Below are positions 56,291 through 64,000 of a DNA stretch of 64,000 nucleotides, one piece after another. The stretch is taken from the NCBI RefSeq assembly GCF_016908195.1, contig NZ_JAFBDK010000006.1, positions 124,001 to 188,000 on the forward strand. Reading direction: 5' to 3'. Every line of letters starts with the position of its first letter. Position 1 is the stretch's first letter. The DNA is from Jeotgalibacillus terrae (GTDB lineage Bacteria; Bacillota; Bacilli; Bacillales; Jeotgalibacillaceae). The position numbers and the translations under genes are program-made. The notes under the pieces were generated by a model. That model was not told the origin of the DNA, searched no databases, and was given only the letters and a program-made list of their open reading frames with translations.

Positions 56291-56893
56291 ATGGCTCGTT
56301 ATACAGGTCCATCTTGGAAACTGTCTCGTCGTCTTGGTGTATCACTAAGCGGCACTGGAAAAGAATTAGAAAAGCGTCCTTACGCTCCGGGTCCACACGG
56401 TCCTACTCAGCGTAAAAAACTATCTGAATATGGTCTTCAGCTTCAGGAGAAGCAGAAGCTTCGTCACACTTATGGCGTAACTGAGCGTCAGTTCCGTAAC
56501 CTATTCGATAAAGCAGGTAAATTACCTGGACGTCACGGCGATAACTTCATGATTCTTCTTGAAACTCGTCTTGATAACCTTGTATACCGTCTTGGTCTTG
56601 CACGTACTCGTCGTCAGGCGCGTCAGCTTGTAAACCACGGACACATTCTTGTTGATGGTTCACGCGTTGACATCCCGTCATACAGCGTAAAGCCAGGACA
56701 ATCAATCAGCCTTCGTGAAAAATCACAGAAGCTTAACATTGTTCAGGAAGCAATCGAGCTTAACAGCTTCACGCCTGAGTATGTATCATTCGATGCTGAC
56801 AAGCTTGAAGGTACATTCACTCGTTTCCCTGAGCGTAACGAACTAGCTGCTGATATCAACGAAGCACTAATCGTAGAATTCTACTCTCGTTAA
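56291..56893 (+). CDS. rpsD: 30S ribosomal protein S4
   Basis: Ribosomal protein S4 of 200 aa, an early 16S rRNA-binding protein of the small subunit. The N-terminus [15 protein letters not shown] and the S4 RNA-binding domain (about 92-155, [20 protein letters not shown]) are clear. The ATG at 56291 is preceded by AAGGAGG; the longer open frame upstream is the leader, not protein. Confidence 0.98.
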   Translation: MARYTGPSWKLSRRLGVSLSGTGKELEKRPYAPGPHGPTQRKKLSEYGLQLQEKQKLRHTYGVTERQFRNLFDKAGKLPGRHGDNFMILLETRLDNLVYRLGLARTRRQARQLVNHGHILVDGSRVDIPSYSVKPGQSISLREKSQKLNIVQEAIELNSFTPEYVSFDADKLEGTFTRFPERNELAADINEALIVEFYSR

Positions 56894-56917
56894 TCTTAGA
56901 ATGCTTGAGATTAACAT

Positions 56918-56965
56918 CAAAAAAGCCTCTGAAATGTTTAATCGACATTTCAGAGGCTTTTCTTA
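56918..56965 (+). terminator. Terminator of rpsD
   Basis: A perfect 17-bp stem AAAAGCCTCTGAAATGT and complement with a 7-nt loop is followed by TTTTCTT. Confidence 0.9.
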
Positions 56966-57041
56966 TGTCTGATTTTGCACACTGTGTATGATAAGATAAT
57001 TGAGGCCGAACAGAAATTTGCCATTAACAGGAGTGATTCAC

Positions 57042-58208
57042 TTGGAAAAGAAAGATGTAGCCGGTATTCGTAATCAATTGAAGACTGATAATGATCTTCT
57101 CAGAATTTCTGATATCTTTAACGTATATATCATGAAAGAATCCACCGAAATTTATCATGCTGAAAGACAGCCTTTTGAAATGCTCGATAGCGACCAGCAG
57201 GAACTTTTCATGAAAAATTTCAAAAAAGTACTGACCGGCCAGATGAATGAAAAACTATTTGAATTGAAATTTAAGCGCGATGCTGAAAACAGCAGTCAGC
57301 TGATTTTACATAAAGGACTTCTCAGTGAAGGTGAAGACTGGCAGGAACAGATGCTGACGATGACTGAAAAAATGATTCAAAATCCGTTTGAAAAAGATAT
57401 TGTGATCACTTTTATCAGAGGCGAATATATGAAGCCGACAAGAAAAAGAAGCGAAGAATCAGAAGAAAGCAGCCGGGACACTGTTTACTCCCATCCGTTT
57501 ACACTATGTGCAATCAATAAAACGGAAGAACCGAAAAAAGAAATACAGTTTGATTATATTGAAAAAGAATTTAAATATAAAGTAGAGGTAGATCCGGTTA
57601 TTGACCTGAAAAATCCAATGACAGGATTCCTGTTTCCTTGTATTACAAACCATGCATCCGACGTCAACCACGTACTGTATGCGGCACCAAAAGCAAATGA
57701 GCCGGACTTTCATTTTATTGAAGAAGTGCTGAATGGTGAGGATATCATGACTGCACAGGAAGATAAGGCTGTCTTTGAAGAAGTGATTAAGAGCGTTGTC
57801 GGTGACCAGCTCTCCCCTTCCACACTTGCAAAAGTATATAGTGAAATTCATACAACAATTGAGGAAAATGAAGAAGATGAGCCGCCTAAGCTCGACTATA
57901 AAGATGTTGAGCGCGTATTAACAAACAGCGGACAGCAGGTGGAGACTGATAAAGTGAAGGAAGCTTTTCAGCTGATTACAGATAATGAGGCGTATGAGTT
58001 AAAAGCAGGCAGTATTGTGCCAAAATTCAAGACGAAGTCCATCAAGATCCAGACAATGATTGCTAACATTTCAATCAGCCCTCAGGATCTCCAGTATGTC
58101 AGGCAGGTTAATTACAAAGGGAAACGCTGCATTATGATTGAGATTGAGGAAGATGCAGAGATTGATGGTTTTAAAATGCTGCCTGAGGCGTTTGGTGAAG
58201 GTTCATGA
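57042..58208 (+). CDS. DUF4317 family protein
   Basis: Soluble acidic protein of 388 aa matching DUF4317, recognised by IRNQLKTDNDLLRISDIFNVYIMKE and YHAERQPFEMLD segments (named by parts). No catalytic motif or membrane helix is seen; function unknown. As far as I recall the family is commoner in Clostridia than in Bacillales. The TTG start is supported by AGGAG 8 nt upstream; the open frame before it has no ribosome site. Confidence 0.83.
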   Translation: MEKKDVAGIRNQLKTDNDLLRISDIFNVYIMKESTEIYHAERQPFEMLDSDQQELFMKNFKKVLTGQMNEKLFELKFKRDAENSSQLILHKGLLSEGEDWQEQMLTMTEKMIQNPFEKDIVITFIRGEYMKPTRKRSEESEESSRDTVYSHPFTLCAINKTEEPKKEIQFDYIEKEFKYKVEVDPVIDLKNPMTGFLFPCITNHASDVNHVLYAAPKANEPDFHFIEEVLNGEDIMTAQEDKAVFEEVIKSVVGDQLSPSTLAKVYSEIHTTIEENEEDEPPKLDYKDVERVLTNSGQQVETDKVKEAFQLITDNEAYELKAGSIVPKFKTKSIKIQTMIANISISPQDLQYVRQVNYKGKRCIMIEIEEDAEIDGFKMLPEAFGEGS

Positions 58209-58536
58209 AAAAGCATTGAATAAATACTAAGTCATATATTCAACCGTTTTTAATTATGATCTCATTTTTTCAACCAATCATTAAATATAATAGACAGTTC
58301 GCCTATTTTATTCATTGGCAACTGCCTCTTCAACTACAAAACTTTTTATTAATAACTTAGGTTCATTGAAGTGGAAGGCCTGGACTCCGGGACGATTAGT
58401 GGGACAGCTGAGACCCCGCAACCGAAGGTGAGGAGGCTCAGCGACCACCGTCCGGAAAGCCTACGTCTGAAACGTAAATGAACCGGTCAATTTTTTGCCA
58501 GCTTATTTAACAAACTCATGATCGAACCAAATTTCA
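58209..58536. other. Intergenic region with repeat copy G
   Basis: The 328-nt gap between two converging genes holds no gene and no clear U-tract terminator. Its middle is a 125-bp repeat copy (58360-58484); the remainder is AT-rich. Confidence 0.65.
58360..58484 (+). repeat. Dispersed GC-rich repeat, copy G, with 8-bp terminal inverted repeats
   Basis: GTGGAAGGC, GGACTCC, GAGACCCCGCA, GAGGAGGCTCA and CGGAAAGC occur in the same order as in copy C near 36.1 kb. The ends are an exact inverted repeat, GGTTCATT (58360-58367) and AATGAACC (58477-58484). Confidence 0.78.
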
Positions 58537-60057
58537 CTATTTCTTTTTCAAAGGAGTAACAGCCGGCCCTTCAAGTACAGCGCCGTCAAAGGCGAATCGT
58601 GAACCGTGGCATGGGCAGTCCCATGAACGGTCGTCCTGATTCCATGCACATTCACACCCCATATGTGTACATGTAATATCAACTTTATGAAGTTTTCCTT
58701 CCCCATCACGGTAAGCGCCTGTCTTCCCGCTTTGATCTTTAATAATGCCGCCTTCACCACTTAAAATATCCTCTTCAGATTTGCCCGGGCTCTTCAGTTT
58801 CCCTTTAACAAGCTCAGCTCCAACATTGGCATTTTCACTGACAAATGTTCCGATTGAAGATGATACATCATGGGCTGATGGATCAAACAGATTTTGAAAA
58901 CGGTTATGTTTGTGGGTGATTAAATCTTTGATGATATGAGCAGCTGCTGTTCCGCCGGTCATCCCCCACTTTCTGAAGCCTGTCGCAATATAAATGTGAT
59001 CATGGTGACCTGTAACCAGACCTGCATATGGAATACCGCTGACTGTATATAAATCCTGAGAGGACCATCTGTACTTAAAATCACTCACGCCGAATTTTGC
59101 TTTAGCAAATGACTCAAGTCGCTCGTATCTGCTTCCTTCAATATCATTCTGACCGGTTTTATGCCCCTCACCACCAATTATCAAAAGCTTTTTCCCGTCT
59201 TGATATGGCGTCGTTCTGATTGATTTTGTCGGATTCTCTGCACTGATATACATCCCATCTGCAAATGATTTTTCCACTATGGCTGCTGAGGTATAAGACC
59301 GCTCCGGTTTAAGCCTTGAGAAATAGAGGCCTTTAAAATCAACAAAAGGAAAATGAGTGGCTGCAATCAATTTTTTTGCTCTGATAACATGTCCATCTTC
59401 AGTCTTCACTTCTACACCATTACTATGTTCATCAGCATCGAGCAACCGCGTTTTCTCATAAATCTTTCCGCCAAGTTTGAGATATTCATTCAATAACGCC
59501 TTTAAATATTTCACCGGGTGAAACTGAAATTGATTTGGCATTTTTAACACGGCAGAAGCTCCCACATCATATGGCATTTGATCAGTGAACTCGCCGTCAA
59601 TTCCAAGTTCCTGATAAGCCTTCCACTCTTTCTCAAGCTGCTCCGGCTGGCTGGTTGTGTAAAGACCTGCTTCCTGAATGCTGAAATCGCAGTCAATCTC
59701 GTATTCATTAATCTGCTGTTTCATCCAATTCATCGCTTCTGTATTAGCTTCATAATAGAGCTTTGATTTTTCTTTACCGTGCTGAGACAGAAACTGATCG
59801 TAAACCATTCCGTGCTGCGCTGTTACTTTTGCAGTTGTATAGCCGGTTGTTCCCTGAAACACTCGATTGGCGTCAGCAATTGTCACTTTAAATCCTTCTT
59901 TAACAAGCAGCAGTCCAGCTGTAATACCAGCAATACCGGCGCCTGCAATCAGAATATCGGTCTCATGGCTGCCGGTCAGCTTTTCAGCATCCGGCACCCC
60001 GTCTTCAAGCCAGTAAGACTGATTAATAATATATTGGTCGATAAATGATTCACCCAT
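58537..60057 (-). CDS. FAD-dependent oxidoreductase with C-terminal Rieske domain
   Basis: Fusion protein of 506 aa. The N-terminal DAO-type FAD domain has ILIAGAGIAGITAGLLLV (about residues 35-52); the C-terminal Rieske [2Fe-2S] domain (about 410-500) has CTHMGC and CPCHGSRF ligands. It resembles B. subtilis YhfW; substrate unknown. ATG 60057 follows AAGGAGG by 10 nt. It belongs to the non-syntenic stretch between rpsD and tyrS. Confidence 0.9.
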   Translation of the reverse strand: MGESFIDQYIINQSYWLEDGVPDAEKLTGSHETDILIAGAGIAGITAGLLLVKEGFKVTIADANRVFQGTTGYTTAKVTAQHGMVYDQFLSQHGKEKSKLYYEANTEAMNWMKQQINEYEIDCDFSIQEAGLYTTSQPEQLEKEWKAYQELGIDGEFTDQMPYDVGASAVLKMPNQFQFHPVKYLKALLNEYLKLGGKIYEKTRLLDADEHSNGVEVKTEDGHVIRAKKLIAATHFPFVDFKGLYFSRLKPERSYTSAAIVEKSFADGMYISAENPTKSIRTTPYQDGKKLLIIGGEGHKTGQNDIEGSRYERLESFAKAKFGVSDFKYRWSSQDLYTVSGIPYAGLVTGHHDHIYIATGFRKWGMTGGTAAAHIIKDLITHKHNRFQNLFDPSAHDVSSSIGTFVSENANVGAELVKGKLKSPGKSEEDILSGEGGIIKDQSGKTGAYRDGEGKLHKVDITCTHMGCECAWNQDDRSWDCPCHGSRFAFDGAVLEGPAVTPLKKK

Positions 60058-60209
60058 TTTGAAAAAACCTCCTTCGCGCAATACTATTAACATTTCCTAC
60101 CACTGTCTATTTTAAACAAACGAAATGACAAGATAATGGAAAATTCAGCCTCCTTCATTTAACATGGAAATATCAAATGCGTAAATAAGGAAAGGTGTTG
60201 ATCGTTCTG

Positions 60210-60422
60210 ATGAATGATTCCATGAGTTGTCCTGAATGTAATCAACCGTTAAAGAACGGATATATCGTTTCATCCAGAAGAATTTCCTGGTCAGAATCAG
60301 GTGAATCAGCGTGGGCTGAGGATGGAAGTGAAGTGCTCATTAAGGACGCATGGTTTAAACTTAAGAAAACCCCGGCATTAAAATGTGAAGCGTGTCATTT
60401 GGTGATGTTTAAACATAAATAA
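60210..60422 (+). CDS. Small zinc-ribbon-like protein (DUF6487-like)
   Basis: Small protein of about 70 aa. CPEC near the N-terminus and CEAC near the C-terminus form a likely four-Cys zinc site, and the pattern resembles the PF20097/DUF6487 group; function unknown. Start uncertain: ATG 60210 is 14 nt from AAAGG, with ATG 60222 and upstream GTG/TTG as alternatives. It converges with tyrS. Confidence 0.65.
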   Translation: MNDSMSCPECNQPLKNGYIVSSRRISWSESGESAWAEDGSEVLIKDAWFKLKKTPALKCEACHLVMFKHK

Positions 60423-60466
60423 AAAAGAGCATCGAATCGCGAATGAATCAATTCGATGCTCTTCTT
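60421..60466. terminator. Shared terminator of the zinc-ribbon gene and tyrS
   Basis: Stem AAGAGCATCGAAT and complement (13 bp) with a 13-nt loop lies between the two converging genes, A-rich before and T-rich after. Confidence 0.85.
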
Positions 60467-60498
60467 GTATGGGATTTAGTACGAACATTTTGACGTGC

Positions 60499-62050
<1,552 letters not shown>

Positions 62051-62056
62051 AGATAG

Positions 62057-62085
62057 TTTTAGCATAATTAATTTTCTTTTGTCAA
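62057..62085 (-). promoter_or_regulatory. Sigma-A promoter of the tyrS T-box
   Basis: TTGACA (62080-62085) and CTAAAA (62057-62062) on the minus strand are separated by 17 nt, placing the start just before the T-box structure. Confidence 0.75.
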
Positions 62086-62180
62086 GACTTTACTGTACTC
62101 TCGTAATCTCTTTAAATTTACATTTCAACTGTATAAAATATGTTATAATCTTTAAGATGCTGCAAGGAGGATGATCTATA

Positions 62181-64000
62181 TTGTCAGACCAAAATAAATC
62201 ATTCCGTGACCGGTTCAGAAAATGGAGCGAAACCTCCAGCCGGATCGGATTGCCACGGAAGCTGCACACATCTTATCAGGTTTTCTGGAACTTATTATTA
62301 ATCTTAATGATCTTTATTGTAATAGGTGCCGCTTTTGCCGGAGGTGTCGGTGCAGGGTATTTTGCTTCTCTCGTAAAAGATGAAGAGGTTAAGTCACAGG
62401 AGACATTGGCGCAAAATATTTATAATTATACTGAAACATCTGATTTATATTTTGCAAATGAAGTATATCTCGGTAAGATCCGGACAGACCTTGAAAGAGA
62501 AGAGGTCGCTTTGGAAGATGTTTCACCAATGCTGATTGATGCAGTAATTGCCACGGAAGACGAATATTTTATGGAGCATGATGGGGTAGTCCCTAAAGCA
62601 ATCATGCGTGCAATATTTCAGGAAGTAACAAATGCTGCCAACCAGACCGGAGGCAGTACGTTAACACAGCAGCTGATTAAAAATCAGGTGCTCACCAATG
62701 AAGTATCTTTTGACCGGAAAGCAAAAGAAATTTTACTGGCGCTCCGTGTAGAAAGATTTTTTAAAAAAGATGAAATTCTAGAAGCTTATTTGAACGTAGC
62801 TGATATGGGTCGTAATGCTTCAGGCAGAAATATCGCAGGCGTTCAGACAGCAGCTCAGGGACTATTCGGGGTAAACGCCAGCGAATTGACGCTTCCACAA
62901 GCCGCTTTCATCGCAGGGCTCCCACAGGCCCCATTTGGATATACACCTTTTACGAACAATGGTGAATTGAAGTCAGATGAAGGTCTTCAGCCAGGGAGAG
63001 ACCGTAAAGAAGAAGTTCTCTCCAGAATGCTGCGAGACGGAGCCATTACGCAGGCGGAACATGATGAAGCAGTTGCTTATGATTTAACACAGGATTTCGT
63101 TGCGCCAACGTCAGGTGCTCTTGAGCGTTATCCTTATGTAACCGAGGAAGTTGAAAGACGTGCTGAAGAGATTTTAACCTATGTACTTGCGGAAAAAGAC
63201 GGCTATTCGCGTGATCAGGTCGATGCAAGTGAAACATTAATTGAAAAATATTCTCTTCTGGCAGCACGTGATATGCGTCAGAGCGGATATCAGATTCACT
63301 CTACAATCGATAAAGAAGTCTATGATGCAATGGAAGAAGTAAAGAACAGCTATGAACGTTTTGATGAAGAACGAGAAGGTGAAAAGTGGGATACGGAAGC
63401 CGGTGCTTTTGTTCCTGTGATGCAGCAGGAACAGGTTGGAGCAGTATTAATGGATAATGATACAGGTAGAATCATCAGCTTCACTGGCGGACGCGATCAC
63501 GAAAGAATGAGTTTGAATCACGCGACTCAGTCATTCAGATCGAGCGGTTCGACGATAAAACCTTTAGCAGTATATGCTCCAGCTGTGCAATATGGATTGA
63601 TCGGTGCAGGATCTCCATTAGCCGACGTCAAGTTTAATTATAATGGCTGGGAGCCGCTGAACTATGTTTCTTACAGAGAATATGGATTAATTCCTGCAAG
63701 AACAGCACTTGCTGCTTCACATAACCTTTCCGCTGCGAGACTATATGGCAGAATGCTTCAAAGCGGTTATAATCCAGGTGAATTCCTTGAAGTCATTGAC
63801 CCACAAGAAATTAAAGATGTGGAATACAGTTATCCTGCCTTCTCTCTTGGAGGAATGGAAAAAGGAATCAGTGTTGAAGAAAATGTATCAGCGTATGCAG
63901 CAATCGCAAATTACGGCCAGTACAATGAGCCGTATATGATTGAAAAAATTCTGGACCGTGATGGAAACGTTGTGTTTGAACACGAGCAGGCACCTAAGGA
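62181..64000 (+). CDS. Class A penicillin-binding protein, N-terminal part (runs off window)
   Basis: Bifunctional peptidoglycan synthase; 606 residues are visible. A cytoplasmic basic tail and membrane helix (about 35-60) lead to the GT51 glycosyltransferase with ATEDEYFMEHDG and GGSTLTQQLIKN. The transpeptidase domain has the SxxK motif in SSGSTIKP and SxN in AASHNLSAA; the KTG motif lies beyond the window. The TTG start is 10 nt after AAGGAGG; the ATG between them soon meets a stop. It is divergent from tyrS. Confidence 0.93.
   Translation, partial: MSDQNKSFRDRFRKWSETSSRIGLPRKLHTSYQVFWNLLLILMIFIVIGAAFAGGVGAGYFASLVKDEEVKSQETLAQNIYNYTETSDLYFANEVYLGKIRTDLEREEVALEDVSPMLIDAVIATEDEYFMEHDGVVPKAIMRAIFQEVTNAANQTGGSTLTQQLIKNQVLTNEVSFDRKAKEILLALRVERFFKKDEILEAYLNVADMGRNASGRNIAGVQTAAQGLFGVNASELTLPQAAFIAGLPQAPFGYTPFTNNGELKSDEGLQPGRDRKEEVLSRMLRDGAITQAEHDEAVAYDLTQDFVAPTSGALERYPYVTEEVERRAEEILTYVLAEKDGYSRDQVDASETLIEKYSLLAARDMRQSGYQIHSTIDKEVYDAMEEVKNSYERFDEEREGEKWDTEAGAFVPVMQQEQVGAVLMDNDTGRIISFTGGRDHERMSLNHATQSFRSSGSTIKPLAVYAPAVQYGLIGAGSPLADVKFNYNGWEPLNYVSYREYGLIPARTALAASHNLSAARLYGRMLQSGYNPGEFLEVIDPQEIKDVEYSYPAFSLGGMEKGISVEENVSAYAAIANYGQYNEPYMIEKILDRDGNVVFEHEQAPK

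Overview
This window reads as core chromosome of a spore-forming, low-GC Gram-positive bacterium (order Bacillales). The evidence is an alpha/beta-type small acid-soluble spore protein, GerW/YtfJ, DUF2953/YtfI and the sporulation membrane protein YtvI, together with strong AGGAGG ribosome binding sites, many TTG/GTG starts, a T-box leader on tyrS and CcpA-type cre sites. From memory, gene order follows the Bacillus subtilis polA-phoPR-mdh-icd-citZ ... dnaE ... argGH-ackA ... ezrA ... rpsD-tyrS region closely. The genus cannot be fixed from sequence alone; a Bacillaceae/Caryophanaceae-type organism such as Jeotgalibacillus is possible but unproven.

Layout. 1-5.6 kb: 5' part of polA, the SPFH pair hflK-hflC and the two-component system phoP-phoR, all on the minus strand. 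5.9-10 kb: a MaoC-fold protein and the TCA operon citZ-icd-mdh. 10.2-15.1 kb: DUF441 protein, ytvI, fxsA and the glycolytic pair pfkA-pyk. 15.4-23.4 kb: nrnA-dnaE-malic enzyme-GntR regulator-accD-accA, a replication/fatty-acid gene string on one strand. 23.5-33.4 kb: ytpI, ytoI, a UPF0173 hydrolase, an Xaa-Pro-type peptidase, ald, an NCS1 permease, a universal stress protein and argG-argH. 33.7-43.9 kb: EcsC-like protein, ackA, ytxK, tpx, ytfJ-ytfI, an RDD protein, sppA, nadK, a RarD-type transporter and a YtcJ amidohydrolase. 44.3-53.9 kb: SASP, thiI with its cysteine desulfurase, brnQ, ezrA, hisJ, yttP, ytsP and a methionine gamma-lyase-like enzyme. 54-64 kb: a GAF-GGDEF protein, rpsD, a short accessory stretch (DUF4317 protein, FAD-Rieske oxidoreductase, small zinc-ribbon protein), tyrS and the 5' part of a class A penicillin-binding protein.

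The genes form a central-metabolism block. Glycolysis (pfkA-pyk) leads to acetyl-CoA use (accDA, citZ-icd-mdh) and overflow to acetate (ackA); malic enzyme and Ald connect to pyruvate. cre-like sequences upstream of citZ, ackA and the methionine gamma-lyase gene suggest common CcpA control. thiI and its adjacent desulfurase form a tRNA sulfur-relay pair.

I found no phage, complete insertion sequence, CRISPR array, rRNA, tRNA or defence cluster. The least ordinary content is non-coding: a dispersed GC-rich repeat family with full, partial and stub copies, several lying next to terminator hairpins; a degenerate tandem array with a period of about 21 bp near 25.4 kb; U-tract-less hairpins between the citZ-icd-mdh cistrons; and the three-gene insertion between rpsD and tyrS. 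I did not find a convincing new multi-gene system.
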